This document shows positions 16,380 through 25,859 of a stretch of DNA of 64,000 nt, in pieces (positions within the stretch are counted from its first letter, which is position 1; every line of letters begins with the position of its first letter). The notes under the pieces were generated by a model. The model saw only the letters and a program-made list of their open reading frames with translations, had not been told where the DNA came from and made no database searches. Source of the stretch: a bacterium 1XD42-54 (GTDB lineage: Bacteria > Bacillota > Clostridia > Lachnospirales > Lachnospiraceae); the NCBI GenBank assembly GCA_003612585.1, contig RAZH01000004.1:248001-312000 (forward strand). Reading direction: 5' to 3'. The position numbers were made by a program, and so were the translations under genes.

Positions 16380-18206
16380 TTATTCCGGCAGCAGCTTTTC
16401 CAGAAACTGTGATGGCTCCGCCTCTTTTCCATACCGCTCTTTTACATAAAAAATATGCAGCCGGTCTTTGGCCCGCGTCATCCCGACATAAAACAGGCGG
16501 CGTTCTTCTTCCAGATCTGCCTCCACCGACGCCTTCCGGTGAGGAATCACCCCTTCATTCACATCGACAAGAAACACTTCCGTAAATTCAAGCCCTTTAG
16601 AACTATGCAATGTAGCCAGAGTGATTGCATCTTCCTTTTTCTGACTTCCATTTTGTTTTCTCTCTTCCAGAGCCTCTTTATAAGCGCGCAGATGTTCAAA
16701 CCATTCTTCATACGTATGAAACGGCTTTGCACACTGCTGAATCTCATCAATCAGATCGGTCAGTTCCTCTGATTTCATCCTTCTGCTCTTTGCATATTCT
16801 TTCAGGTACTCTTCATACTGCATTCCATAACGTATGTAATTCACTGCCGCATAAGGCGTCATACCTGCCAGAAGTTTCAAATCCTGCTCCATCCGGTCAA
16901 TGCGATCCAACATCCATTCCTTTTCCTCATAATATGTCCGCAGCGTCTCAAACGATACGACCGGCGCATCAATGCTGTCGCGGCTGAAATAGCGCGTCGG
17001 CCGGTTCATCACCTGCAAAAATTCTGCCCTGTCAAGTCCTGCTCTTGCCAGATGCAGATAGGCAAAAATATCTTTCGCAATCCAGTGTTCGTATATATTA
17101 GGCAGTGCATCCCTCATTTCAAACGGCAAATTAAATTCCATCAGCCGCTGTGCAAACGGGCCTGCTCCCTGATTCGTGCGCATCAGTACTGCAATCTCCG
17201 TAAGTGGAACTCCCGCTTCCACGCATTTCTGAATACATTTCACAAGATACAGACTCTCATGTTCCTGATGTTCCAGTTGCCGGACATCTACAGCGACGCC
17301 TCCGGTACGAACATGCAGGATTTTCTTCGGAAAACGATTTCGATTTTCTTCAATCACAAGCTGCGCACTCTGTATTACCGGAGCCGTAGAACGAAAATTC
17401 ATATCCAGCAAAATCATCTCCGCCCCCGGATAATCTTTCGGAAAATTCAGCATAATCTCCGGCTTCGCTCCCCGGAAACGATAAATAGACTGATCATCAT
17501 CTCCCACAATAAAAAGATTATCTTCCGGTTTCGCAAGCATTTTCAAAATCTCATACTGCAAAAGATTAATATCCTGAAACTCATCCACGAGAATGTAGCG
17601 AAACCGCTGCTGCCATGCGGCAAGAATATCCTCCCTCTCTCTCAGAAGTTCATACGTACACACGAGCATATCATCAAAATCCAACAGGCCCATCTCTTTG
17701 TGCGCCTGCTCATAACGTGCGAACAGCATCCGAAACCTTTCCTCCGGACACGATCTCGAATAATAATGAGCAAGGTCAATCTGCTCATTTTTCACAAGGC
17801 TGATCTCTGCTGCAAGCTCCGGAAGCAATTCCTTTTCTTCCGCTGGATTGAGCCGATATTCTCTTAAAAGCTGCTGTAATATCTGGTATTTTTTCTCTTC
17901 GCTTAAAATATTTGCTGAAGTAAACCGGTACGCCGCTTTCAGAATACTAAAAAAAACGGCATGAAATGTACCGAATATTACTCCTTTTGCGCCTGAAATC
18001 TTTGCAAACCGATTTTGCATCTCCTGTGCCGCCGCTCTGGTAAATGTGATCACCAGTATTTCCCGCGGACTGACCCGATGCTTTTCGATCAGATATTTTG
18101 TTCTCTGTGTAATAACAAGGGTTTTTCCGGAACCAGGTCCCGCCAGTACCATGGCAGGACCTTTTCCATGGGCGATCGCCCGTGACTGTGCATTGCTTAT
18201 CTGCAT
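16380..18206 (-). CDS. UvrD/Rep-family ATP-dependent DNA helicase
   Basis: 608 residues. Superfamily-1A helicase motifs in order: [23 protein letters not shown] (Q motif and Walker A, split here by natural spacing), [16 protein letters not shown] (Walker B), [14 protein letters not shown] (III), LDMNFRST (IV), [15 protein letters not shown] (V) and [13 protein letters not shown] (VI). It is shorter than PcrA (about 740), mainly through smaller 1B/2B inserts and no C-terminal extension, so it is a UvrD-like paralogue rather than PcrA itself. The start overlaps the end of gltX by 10 bp, so both belong to one operon. It probably acts in DNA repair or in removing proteins from DNA. Confidence 0.92.
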   Translation of the reverse strand: MQISNAQSRAIAHGKGPAMVLAGPGSGKTLVITQRTKYLIEKHRVSPREILVITFTRAAAQEMQNRFAKISGAKGVIFGTFHAVFFSILKAAYRFTSANILSEEKKYQILQQLLREYRLNPAEEKELLPELAAEISLVKNEQIDLAHYYSRSCPEERFRMLFARYEQAHKEMGLLDFDDMLVCTYELLREREDILAAWQQRFRYILVDEFQDINLLQYEILKMLAKPEDNLFIVGDDDQSIYRFRGAKPEIMLNFPKDYPGAEMILLDMNFRSTAPVIQSAQLVIEENRNRFPKKILHVRTGGVAVDVRQLEHQEHESLYLVKCIQKCVEAGVPLTEIAVLMRTNQGAGPFAQRLMEFNLPFEMRDALPNIYEHWIAKDIFAYLHLARAGLDRAEFLQVMNRPTRYFSRDSIDAPVVSFETLRTYYEEKEWMLDRIDRMEQDLKLLAGMTPYAAVNYIRYGMQYEEYLKEYAKSRRMKSEELTDLIDEIQQCAKPFHTYEEWFEHLRAYKEALEERKQNGSQKKEDAITLATLHSSKGLEFTEVFLVDVNEGVIPHRKASVEADLEEERRLFYVGMTRAKDRLHIFYVKERYGKEAEPSQFLEKLLPE

Positions 18207-19657
18207 GCTTCACCTAATCGTTCAATTGCTTTTTTGATTCTTGCAACAGATTCTTCTTTTCCAAGTATCTCCATAATCTCCGTCGCCCCGGCCGGCGTCA
18301 TCTGCTTTCCGGAAACGGCCACGCGGATTGGCCACATCACAAAATTCACCTTACAGCCCTTTTCATCCACATATGCTTTGAGCATATCAAAAAGTGCGTC
18401 GTTCGTGAAATTTTCCTGTGCTTCAATCACAGGCAGAAGCTCTGTCAGTACCTCATAGCAGCTCTGCTCCGTCGTTTTTGACTTTTTGTGCGTATACATG
18501 GAAAGTTCATATTCCGGAAGTACTTCAAAGAAATCAACCATCTCCGTGATATCCGGATATACTTCAATCCTTGTTTTTACCATCTGCGCAATCTTTCTGA
18601 AGTCAAGATCTTTGGAAATTGCATTCTTCAAATACGGAAGCGCCATTTCATAAAATACTTCATCATCCATTGCCTTCAGATATTCTCCGTTCATCCAGCG
18701 CAGCTTCTGCACATCAAATACAGCCGGAGATTTACTCATATGGTGATAATCAAAAGCCTTCACCAGCTCCTCCAAAGAGAAAATCTCCTGGTTATCCTCC
18801 GGGCACCAGCCAAGCAAAGCCACATAATTGACAATCGCCTCTGACACAAAGCCCTGCTCCAGCAAATCCTCATAGGAGGAATGACCGGAACGTTTGGAAA
18901 GCTTTTTGTGCTCCTCGTTCGTGATCAGCGGACAGTGCACATATACCGGAACCTCCCAGCCAAATGCATCGTAAAGGCGGTTATACTTTGGTGCAGAAGA
19001 AAGATATTCGTTTCCGCGTACGACATGCGTGATTCCCATCAGATGATCGTCTACAACGTTGGCGAAATTGTAGGTCGGAAAACCGTCTGATTTGATCAGA
19101 ATCATATCGTCAAGCTCTGCATTCGGCACCTCAATCACGCCGTAAATCTCATCCACAAACCGCGTTGTACCCTCACGTGGTACGTTCTGACGAATGACAT
19201 ACGGCACGCCCGCTGCCAGTTTCGCCTCTACCTCTTCTTTAGAAAGATGCAGGCAATGCTTGTCGTATACAACAATCTCCTTTCCTGCAACTTCCTGCTT
19301 CAGAGAATCCAGACGCTCCTTATCGCAGAAACAATAATAAGCTTCTCCTTTTTCAATCAGTTTTTTCGCATATTCCATATAGATTCCGGCTTTCTGCCGT
19401 TCACTCTGCACGTATGGACCGCAGCCGCCATCTTTATCCGGCCCTTCGTCATGAATCAGCCCCGTCTTTTCCAGAGTGCGGTTGATAATCTCCACAGCGC
19501 CTTCCACATAACGTTCCTGATCGGTATCCTCAATGCGCAGCATAAACGTCCCATCCTCATGCTTCGCAATCAGATAAGCGTACAACGCCGTCCTTAAATT
19601 TCCCACATGCATTCTGCCTGTCGGGCTTGGTGCGAATCTCGTCTTTACTTTGCTCAT
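18197..19657 (-). CDS. gltX: Glutamyl-tRNA synthetase
   Basis: 486 residues, a normal length for the enzyme. The class I signature [22 protein letters not shown] region is at the N-terminus and the second signature [11 protein letters not shown] is in the middle. [34 protein letters not shown] and the C-terminal anticodon-binding helices are also present. It attaches glutamate to tRNA-Glu, and in many Firmicutes to tRNA-Gln as well (discriminating ability cannot be read here). The ribosome site is AGGAGTAGAGT. It follows ftsW by about 80 bp and overlaps the helicase gene. Confidence 0.96.
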   Translation of the reverse strand: MSKVKTRFAPSPTGRMHVGNLRTALYAYLIAKHEDGTFMLRIEDTDQERYVEGAVEIINRTLEKTGLIHDEGPDKDGGCGPYVQSERQKAGIYMEYAKKLIEKGEAYYCFCDKERLDSLKQEVAGKEIVVYDKHCLHLSKEEVEAKLAAGVPYVIRQNVPREGTTRFVDEIYGVIEVPNAELDDMILIKSDGFPTYNFANVVDDHLMGITHVVRGNEYLSSAPKYNRLYDAFGWEVPVYVHCPLITNEEHKKLSKRSGHSSYEDLLEQGFVSEAIVNYVALLGWCPEDNQEIFSLEELVKAFDYHHMSKSPAVFDVQKLRWMNGEYLKAMDDEVFYEMALPYLKNAISKDLDFRKIAQMVKTRIEVYPDITEMVDFFEVLPEYELSMYTHKKSKTTEQSCYEVLTELLPVIEAQENFTNDALFDMLKAYVDEKGCKVNFVMWPIRVAVSGKQMTPAGATEIMEILGKEESVARIKKAIERLGEACR

Positions 19658-19734
19658 ACTCTACTCCTCTTTTTCTTCCTGCACAGACACCAGGCAAAGC
19701 ATGTCTCCGCCTGAAATACAGTCTGCCATGTATT

Positions 19735-20952
19735 TTATTTAAAACGAATCTGTCGTGACACACTGAGCGCCAGCGCCATCTCCGCCATCAAAAACAAAAT
19801 CGACGTACCTCCGTAACTGACAAACGGAAGCGTAATTCCCGTCGTCGGAATCATATTTGTCACTACCGCAATGTTCAGTACTACCTGAAGCGCGATATGC
19901 ACAAAAATACCGGATGCAATCAGAGAGCCCAGCAAATCCGGTGCATTCTGTGCGATAAAAAACAGCCGGTACAGCATCAGCACAAACATCAGAATCACTA
20001 AGACCGCTCCAAACACACCGAGTTCTTCACAGATAATCGAAAAAATCATATCGTTCTGCGCCTCCGGAAGCGCTCCAAGTTTCTGTGCACTGTTTCCAAG
20101 ACCTTTTCCAAAAAAGCCGCCGGACCCAATCGCATACAGCCCCTGCATAACCTGATAACCGCCGAGACTCGAATATGATTCCGGATCAATCCAGACCTGA
20201 ATACGCCGAATTCGGAAATTCTCAGAGTTTGCCGCGCTGTTTACAAGAATAAGCACAACGAGCGCGACAAGCGCAGCGCCCGCTACAGCGGCAATCACAA
20301 AAGGCGCCGTTTTCGGGTGTGCAATAAAAACCAGAACCACTGTGATACCGGCAATAATAATCGCCGTACTCAGGTTCTCCGTAAACACATACGTAAAGGC
20401 TGCCGACAGAAGGCCAAAACCAAACACAATGCACGGGGCCTTAACCCCCTTCAGCTTGTACCCTATCTTTACAATTAAAACCGGGATAAACAGAATCACT
20501 GCAAGCTTTGCAAGCTCCGCCGGCTGAAAGGATATCGGACCGAAATAAATCCAGCGCTTCGCACCGTTTACCTCCCGCCCGATAAATTTTGTGATAAACA
20601 AAAAAAACATGGACACGGCATAAATCGGAACCGAAAACCGTGCCAGAAAATGGTAATCAATCTGAGAGCCGACAAGCGCCAGAACCAGAGCTCCCACGCT
20701 GATCACTGCCTGCTTTCTGAAATAAGCCATATCGTCGCCCGCTGATTCCAGCATCGCCTCATAAGCACTTGTACTGTACAGCATAACTAGTCCGAAACAT
20801 GTCAGCAAAATTACGATTGCCAGAAGATTATAATCGAAATAATCCCGTTCTGTACTCAGGACACGCCGCACATATTTTCGATTGGAATTCTGCGTTTTTC
20901 CCGTACTTCTGCTTTTCGGAACCGGGCGCAGATTACTGCTTCTTGCCGCCAT
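19735..20952 (-). CDS. FtsW/RodA/SpoVE-type peptidoglycan glycosyltransferase
   Basis: 405 residues from the ATG at 20952 (AGAAGGTG ribosome site); the ATG at 20970 sits too close to its own site. A basic cytoplasmic tail is followed by about ten membrane helices. SEDS family landmarks: VMLYSTSAYEAM, NGAKRWIYFGPISFQPAELAKLA, YQVMQGLYAIGSGGFFGKGLGNS, a QNDMIFSIICEELG segment (conserved Asp/Glu) and TGITLPFVSYGGTSI. The enzyme polymerises lipid II during division, elongation or spore cortex formation. Which of the three roles applies cannot be decided from sequence alone; FtsW fits best, with no penicillin-binding protein gene adjacent. It is the first gene of the ftsW-gltX-helicase unit. Confidence 0.9.
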   Translation of the reverse strand: MAARSSNLRPVPKSRSTGKTQNSNRKYVRRVLSTERDYFDYNLLAIVILLTCFGLVMLYSTSAYEAMLESAGDDMAYFRKQAVISVGALVLALVGSQIDYHFLARFSVPIYAVSMFFLFITKFIGREVNGAKRWIYFGPISFQPAELAKLAVILFIPVLIVKIGYKLKGVKAPCIVFGFGLLSAAFTYVFTENLSTAIIIAGITVVLVFIAHPKTAPFVIAAVAGAALVALVVLILVNSAANSENFRIRRIQVWIDPESYSSLGGYQVMQGLYAIGSGGFFGKGLGNSAQKLGALPEAQNDMIFSIICEELGVFGAVLVILMFVLMLYRLFFIAQNAPDLLGSLIASGIFVHIALQVVLNIAVVTNMIPTTGITLPFVSYGGTSILFLMAEMALALSVSRQIRFK

Positions 20953-21042
20953 ATAACACCTTCTATTCATACCTCTTCAACAAATCACCCGGTAATCATA
21001 CCATATTCGATTCTTTTTTTCCAGTAGTTGCGGGAATTTCTT

Positions 21043-21082
21043 AAAAAAAGAGACTGCCGTTCCATACAAAAGCGGCAGTCTC
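21043..21082 (-). terminator. Terminator of the cotJ operon
   Basis: A perfect 10-bp stem (GAGACTGCCG with CGGCAGTCTC) is followed, on the minus strand, by TTTTTTT. It lies 35 bp beyond the cotJC stop. Confidence 0.92.
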
Positions 21083-21116
21083 AAATTTAAATCATTTTAT
21101 TAGCACTTTGTATTAC

Positions 21117-21746
21117 TCACTGCTTATTCCCAGGCGGGCAGGAAACAGGCGCATCAAAGCTGGCATTAAATGCATAGAAATTCTTGGCGTCAAGATCTTC
21201 CTGCACGGAGCGGAGAGCTTCACCGAAACGCTGGAAATGCACAACTTCCCGCATACGCAGAAAACGAATCGGGTCAGCAACTTCCGGTGTATTTTTTACA
21301 ACACGCAAAATATTGTCATATGTGCTGCGCGCCTTTTGCTCTGCTGCAAGATCCTCAAACAAATCTGTAATTGGATCTCCCTTACTCTGGAATTCACATG
21401 CATTCTGCGGAACACCGCCAGCTGCCTGAGGCCACACACCGACCGTATGATCAATATAATACGGTCCAAGACCGCTCTTTTCAATCTCTTCCATTGAAAG
21501 ATCTCTTGTCAGCTGATGCACTATGGTAGCTACAATTTCCAGATGTGCCAACTCTTCTGTACCTACATCTGTCAAAGTCGCCATCGCTATCCTGTTTTTC
21601 ATGGCAAAACGCTGCGAAAGATAGCGCAGGGAGGCATTGATTTCTCCATCTGGACCTCCATATTGACTCATGATAAACTGTGCGAGTTTTGCATTCGGAG
21701 TCGTAATGTTTACCGGATATTCAAGTCTTTTTTCATAAAACCACAT
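21117..21746 (-). CDS. cotJC: CotJC, manganese-catalase-like spore coat protein
   Basis: 209 residues from the ATG at 21746 (GGGGGGAA ribosome site), which gives the family's characteristic opening MWFYEKRLEYPV. The four-helix manganese-catalase core shows the Glu/His metal ligands in EINASLRYLSQRF, GTEELAHLEIVA and MREVVHFQRFGEAL. CotJC belongs to the outer spore proteins and family members can break down hydrogen peroxide. The start codon shares its A with the cotJB stop (TAATG), so the two are coupled. A pure structural role, without catalase activity, remains possible. Confidence 0.95.
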   Translation of the reverse strand: MWFYEKRLEYPVNITTPNAKLAQFIMSQYGGPDGEINASLRYLSQRFAMKNRIAMATLTDVGTEELAHLEIVATIVHQLTRDLSMEEIEKSGLGPYYIDHTVGVWPQAAGGVPQNACEFQSKGDPITDLFEDLAAEQKARSTYDNILRVVKNTPEVADPIRFLRMREVVHFQRFGEALRSVQEDLDAKNFYAFNASFDAPVSCPPGNKQ

Positions 21747-22315
21747 TAACAATTCCCCCCTTCCCACGGCCATGGCTGACAAGCCCACTCCCAGGAACGA
21801 CCTGCGTCATCATCCATGGTGCCGATGTTCAGCGGACCATAGGCTTTCGCGTATTCTTCCAGGGCAAAATTGCGTTTCATATTGTGACGATTAAAATAGT
21901 GAAGCGCTGCATCATCATTCGGATGCGTATCGAGATAAAGCAGGGCATCGTATACCGCAAAGCTTACTTCATCAATATAGCACAAAAGCTTTTTCTGGTT
22001 TCCTGTCGGTACTTCCTGTTTCCAGTCTTCTTCGCAAGTGCACGGCGACGACACTCTGTCCTGTCCCATATCCTGATGGTGGTGCCTCATATGATTTTCC
22101 GTACACGGATGATTCTGGCCCATGCGATTTTCCATACACGGACGATTCTGATTCATGTGATTTTCCATGCACGGACGATTCTGGCCCATGCGATTTTCCA
22201 TGCACGGACGCACTGGCTCCTTCACTGGCATCGCGCAGCGCGCCTGGCCCATATTATTTCTGGCGCCATGCGGCCCCATATTCTGTGTACAGCAAGCATT
22301 TCGGTTCATCAGCAT
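21746..22315 (-). CDS. cotJB: CotJB domain protein with a repetitive N-terminal extension
   Basis: 189 residues, about twice the usual CotJB length (roughly 85-100). The canonical CotJB domain is C-terminal (about 107-189: LLCYIDEVSFAVYDALLYLDTHP, then NRHNMKRNFALEEYAKAYGPL). The N-terminal half is rich in Met, Cys, His, Asn and Arg and contains four tandem 11-residue units of the form RPCMENRMGQN. Each unit holds one Cys and one or two Met, a composition that could bind metal or cross-link in the coat. The start overlaps the cotJA stop; a second ATG six bases on is equally possible. It lies between cotJA and cotJC in the standard order. Confidence 0.9.
   Translation of the reverse strand: MLMNRNACCTQNMGPHGARNNMGQARCAMPVKEPVRPCMENRMGQNRPCMENHMNQNRPCMENRMGQNHPCTENHMRHHHQDMGQDRVSSPCTCEEDWKQEVPTGNQKKLLCYIDEVSFAVYDALLYLDTHPNDDAALHYFNRHNMKRNFALEEYAKAYGPLNIGTMDDDAGRSWEWACQPWPWEGGNC
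22079..22210 (-). repeat. Four in-frame 33-bp tandem repeats inside cotJB
   Basis: The units encode RPCMENRMGQN, RPCMENHMNQN, RPCMENRMGQN and HPCTENHMRHH. They are nearly identical at the DNA level in the first three copies. Being multiples of three, changes in copy number would alter length without breaking the frame. Confidence 0.9.
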
Positions 22316-22530
22316 TTACCCCCTCTCCCACAAAATGGCTTATCAAGGCACGGAAAAATAGTTCCAGCAGCAAGTGCCTGACACACATCATACGTTGTAT
22401 CCCAACTCTGATACGGCACATATCCCATTGCCAGAGGCGCATTCGCCTCTGCCATATGATGATAGACTTCATTTACCCGGCAATTTGTGAAAACTCCGCA
22501 TTCACAGCCGGCATTTCTCATATCTGACAT
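22309..22530 (-). CDS. cotJA: CotJA, spore coat associated protein
   Basis: 73 residues from the ATG at 22530 (GGAGAGGAG ribosome site). The CotJA signature is unmistakable: PLAMGYVPYQSWDTTYDV followed by ALAAGTIFPCLDKPFCG. In Bacillus subtilis the cotJ operon is made in the mother cell and its products sit in the spore coat. It is first in the cotJA-cotJB-cotJC unit, overlapping the next gene by 7 bp. The 130 bp upstream hold the promoter region, but I could not recognise a sigma-E site with confidence. The N-terminus has an extra Cys-rich stretch (NAGCECGVFTNC). Confidence 0.94.
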   Translation of the reverse strand: MSDMRNAGCECGVFTNCRVNEVYHHMAEANAPLAMGYVPYQSWDTTYDVCQALAAGTIFPCLDKPFCGRGGKC

Positions 22531-22658
22531 ACGCGCTCCTCTCCTTTTCAAAAAATATACTTCATTATCAGAATATGACTGTTTTCTGAAAACGTTATTA
22601 TCTGCAAAGTGCCCAGAAGTACCGCAGAGCCCAAAAATTAGAATTCTGTTTCCACAAT

Positions 22659-22695
22659 CAAAAAACAGGCAACCATCCAAACGGATGATTGCCTG
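22659..22695 (-). terminator. Terminator of the Tat/metallo-hydrolase operon
   Basis: A stem of CAGGCAA and CATCC pairing with GGATG and TTGCCTG around an AAAC loop (one bulged pair) is followed on the minus strand by TTTTTT. It lies about 30 bp past the stop of the esterase-metallohydrolase gene. Confidence 0.9.
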
Positions 22696-22726
22696 CGATA
22701 CTCATTGCCTTTATAATTTAGGCGTT

Positions 22727-24331
22727 TTAGCTATAAAAAATATTTGCGGACTCGTAAGTCGCATATTTTCCTTCACGCCGTGTATAAACACCCTCCTCAA
22801 TTTGTCCTGCCAGCATATATTTGACAAGCAGTACCATATCACGTACATACTGTACACTAAACGGATTCAGGTTCTCAAAATGACCCGTCAGAAGTTCATA
22901 TTCCTGCCCCCGCGCTGCAATATCTGCCATGAAATGCTCTACAGACGGACGGTAATCTTCAAATGATGTTCCAAACAACCACAAATCGCCAGAGCCAACT
23001 GCATCACCGGAGAAAATATAATTTTTATAATACAGACAGATCGAACCATCCGTATGCCCCGGAACCAGAATTACTTCCATTGCCTCGTCGCCAAGTGTAA
23101 TCATATCGCCATCGTTTACTTCCTGAATATTCAGTGAATCCTCTGATACGCCAGATTTATCCATCGTTTCAACGAAACCTGCGCGGTCTGCCGGATGGAT
23201 GTATGTTTTACGGACATTTCCGGAAGCCATCAACGACGGAATGCCAAGAATATGATCGCCGTGCAGATGTGTGACAAAAATGTCCATTTCAGCCTTCGGG
23301 TCTGTCAAAACATTCTCTGCCAGATAAGCGTACAAATCCGCTTGTCCAAAACCGCCCATTGCGCTGTCAACCACGAGTACCTCTTTTCCAAAATCAATAA
23401 CATACAGTCTGTCCAGATCGTAGTCACGAATCTCTGTCACATTATCGTTTAATACCTTATGTGTAAACAGCATATTCGGTGCGTTCTTACCGTGATCGGT
23501 ACGTGCAAGATCCTGACTGAACAGCCAGTTATACGGTGTTCCGATGCTGTATACACGCTCCCATACATTATGTGCAGGTGTGATAGAACCGGCGCTGAAT
23601 ACCTCGTATTTCACGGCTCCGCTTCCTGCTTCCTGCAGTGCTGCAACCGCATCTGCTGTTGCCTTCTCCGGAACAACGTCGTCATCCGCATTGTGGAATG
23701 CCCAGATCGGCATGTTTGCCAGCGCTTCAAATACACCCTTCTGTCCATAGAAACGCTCCGGCGCCTCGCCGCACATCGGCATTGCACCGGCAAAAAGATC
23801 CGGATAGGTCAGGAGCATCGCCCATACACCCGTTCCACCCATGGACATTCCCTGGATGTAGATACGGTCCTTATTGATCTTCGGATTCGCCGCACAGTAC
23901 TCCTCCACTATCTGCTTTACAGCAGCAAGCGTTTCTTCACCGGACCAGTCGTCTGCCGGACACTGCGGCGCCAGAATATACGTAGCATTTTTATTCAGCT
24001 GCGCTGATTCCATAAAAAATGTTGCGCCACGGTTTGCAGTTAGCTGTGTACCATTTGCACCCTTTCCATCTTCGCCATGCAGAAATACTACAAGCGGAAC
24101 AGACTCTGGAAGCTCTTTTACATCCCCGGACGGATCATACGCACAGTACTCCATATCTCCGCTCTTACCTGCTGTGAATTTAGCTGCCAATTCCTCTGAG
24201 CTTTCGATCTTCAGTTCAACGGTATCTTCTCCATTCTCTTCTGCAAAAGCCATAGTTCCAAGCCCCAGCGTTCCGGCCGCAAGCGCCATCGCGGTAGCTC
24301 CCTTTAAAAAATCACGTCTTGATAACTGCAT
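22727..24331 (-). CDS. Tat-exported esterase / metallo-beta-lactamase-fold fusion protein
   Basis: 534 residues from the ATG at 24331 (AGGAGG site). Residues 4-30 are a twin-arginine signal (SRRDFLKG, hydrophobic core, AFA cleavage). Residues about 60-275 form an alpha/beta-hydrolase of the PHB-depolymerase/dienelactone type: VVFLHGEDGKG oxyanion region, nucleophile Ser163 in GMSMGG, candidate Asp near 217-219 and His254 in PAHNVW. Residues about 285-534 form a metallo-beta-lactamase fold with HLHGDH (355-360), His426 in PGHTDGS, Asp443 and a later LLTGHFENL. Both active sites look complete. The gene follows another Tat-dependent metallo-hydrolase and the tat translocase genes. Two hydrolytic steps on one ester- or lactone-containing substrate are plausible; the substrate is unknown. 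Confidence 0.88.
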   Translation of the reverse strand: MQLSRRDFLKGATAMALAAGTLGLGTMAFAEENGEDTVELKIESSEELAAKFTAGKSGDMEYCAYDPSGDVKELPESVPLVVFLHGEDGKGANGTQLTANRGATFFMESAQLNKNATYILAPQCPADDWSGEETLAAVKQIVEEYCAANPKINKDRIYIQGMSMGGTGVWAMLLTYPDLFAGAMPMCGEAPERFYGQKGVFEALANMPIWAFHNADDDVVPEKATADAVAALQEAGSGAVKYEVFSAGSITPAHNVWERVYSIGTPYNWLFSQDLARTDHGKNAPNMLFTHKVLNDNVTEIRDYDLDRLYVIDFGKEVLVVDSAMGGFGQADLYAYLAENVLTDPKAEMDIFVTHLHGDHILGIPSLMASGNVRKTYIHPADRAGFVETMDKSGVSEDSLNIQEVNDGDMITLGDEAMEVILVPGHTDGSICLYYKNYIFSGDAVGSGDLWLFGTSFEDYRPSVEHFMADIAARGQEYELLTGHFENLNPFSVQYVRDMVLLVKYMLAGQIEEGVYTRREGKYATYESANIFYS

Positions 24332-24442
24332 AAAAAATCCTCCTTTAGTTTCAACCAAGCTCTCAAATGTTCAGACCGTGTTTTTCAAAATAGCATCAAA
24401 AAATTTTAATATCCGAAAACGTTGCGTAACTTGCTTTCCTGA

Positions 24443-25705
24443 TTAATTTTCTTTCTCTGCTATGCCAGCGTATTCTTTCATCGCATCCAACGGTCCTGTG
24501 ATCGCTGCAGCGGAAGTAAGCGTAGTTCCGAAATAGCACGTATAACGTCCAAAAGCACCAACACTCTTGAGTGCAACGTAGCCGCGTTTCATCCAGTCTT
24601 CCATGGTAAGGCCATCCACACCGTCATACTGCCATTTATCTGCATCAGACAGAATATGAATCAGGTTCTGCATGCTCTTTGCATACTCAATATCCATATT
24701 CATCGTACCGAAACGGTTGACATACTGCCAGCCATGTCCTCCCAGAAACAGCATTTTAGCTCCTGTCTCTTCTCCTGCGCCAAGGCCGGCATCAAAAGAA
24801 GTGTAGCTTTCCAGTTTTTCTACGACAGCGTCAATTCCTTCATTAAGCTGATTCAATCCGTCCAGGCTGAAAATCCATACGCTTGATCCGGAGCCGATCG
24901 CATCCCCGATCAGAGACAAATACGTTGCCGTAGCGTTGCTTGCGTCATAATTATAAGTAATCAGCGGCGTATTGATTACATAAATAGTAGATGCGTCTGT
25001 ATGGCCCGGACAGAGAATCGTATCCAACGCAATTTCGCCTACCTGAATCGTAAATTCACCCGGCATAAAGGTCTGGAACTCATATGATGCAAAACGCTCT
25101 TTAATCTTATCATCCACATCGCCTTCCGGAAAAAGAACCGTATAGCCGAGTCCTTCAAACGCTGTGGAATATCCCACATGATCGCCATGCTTGTGCGTGA
25201 TTGCAATTTTCAAATTCCGGTCCTCTGTAAGAGAAAGAATCAGGTCCCGGTATTCTGTATTGATTTTTTCCAGAACTGCCGCATCCTCTGCATCCTCCCC
25301 AAAATGCATGGCCGTAGCAGCCGGACCATTGCCTAAATCAACCAAAAGTGCATCTTTTCCTGATGTAATGAGATACATACTGGCTGTGTTGTTGTCGTTT
25401 GTGGCGCCGTTCGTATCCATGCTGTCAGCATACGGAACTTCTTTCGTATAGTCCATGATGTGATACAGACTGAACGACGGATTCGGATTGTGCTCCTCAC
25501 TGTTTGCGTCAATTACCGTTGCTTCCACGGTAAAATGGCCATACTCATATTTGCTTCCGTAACCGTCAAAAACAGGGGCAAGTCCTGCCTTACTCTCCTG
25601 CTCTGCCGCACCGGCGCTCATACCTGCTGCTCCAAGTACAGCCACACTTAAGGTTCCCGCCGCTGCTCCTCTCAAAAAATCTCTTCTTGAAATAGTTTTT
25701 CCCAT
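24443..25705 (-). CDS. Tat-exported metallo-beta-lactamase-fold hydrolase
   Basis: 420 residues with an AGGAGG site. The N-terminus is a twin-arginine signal (ISRRDFLRGAAAG, then AVLGAAGMSAGA). The metallo-beta-lactamase fold has HKHGDHVGYS, PGHTDAS, GDAIGSGSSVWIF and GGHGWQYV, supplying the usual His/Asp zinc ligands. The GDAIGSG...WIF segment closely matches GDAVGSGDLWLF in the neighbouring fusion protein, so the two metallo-domains are paralogues. An N-terminal region of about 70 residues before the fold is not recognised. It lies between tatC and the fusion gene. The fold covers lactonases, thioesterases and phosphodiesterases among others, and I cannot choose between them. Confidence 0.88.
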   Translation of the reverse strand: MGKTISRRDFLRGAAAGTLSVAVLGAAGMSAGAAEQESKAGLAPVFDGYGSKYEYGHFTVEATVIDANSEEHNPNPSFSLYHIMDYTKEVPYADSMDTNGATNDNNTASMYLITSGKDALLVDLGNGPAATAMHFGEDAEDAAVLEKINTEYRDLILSLTEDRNLKIAITHKHGDHVGYSTAFEGLGYTVLFPEGDVDDKIKERFASYEFQTFMPGEFTIQVGEIALDTILCPGHTDASTIYVINTPLITYNYDASNATATYLSLIGDAIGSGSSVWIFSLDGLNQLNEGIDAVVEKLESYTSFDAGLGAGEETGAKMLFLGGHGWQYVNRFGTMNMDIEYAKSMQNLIHILSDADKWQYDGVDGLTMEDWMKRGYVALKSVGAFGRYTCYFGTTLTSAAAITGPLDAMKEYAGIAEKEN

Positions 25706-25820
25706 AAAATAGTACCTCCTGAAATTTGTAAGTCACACCTAAGTTACAACAGTCTGGTTTTGAGAACTCGTATATGAGTAACGGCGTTATGCCGGCTCAT
25801 CTTAAACTTATCGCCAAATC

Positions 25821-25848
25821 ACCTGGTTCCAGGTCATGCTTTCGCATG
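25821..25848 (-). other. Two adjacent small palindromes after tatC
   Basis: ACCTGGTTCCAGGT (25821-25834) and CATGCTTTCGCATG (25835-25848) sit side by side in the gap between tatC and the next gene. On the minus strand the second forms a 5-bp stem with a GAAA tetraloop. No T-run follows, so processing or attenuation is likelier than termination. The rest of 25706-25859 shows nothing else. Confidence 0.45.
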
Positions 25849-25859
25849 TAGGTCAAAAA

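Noticed and set aside
16380-18206. Calling the helicase PcrA
   Set aside because: It is about 130 residues shorter than PcrA, lacks its C-terminal region and sits in an operon with gltX; reported as a UvrD-like paralogue.
22079-22210. 33-bp repeats as a CRISPR-like array
   Set aside because: The copies are contiguous without spacers, in frame, and sit inside cotJB.
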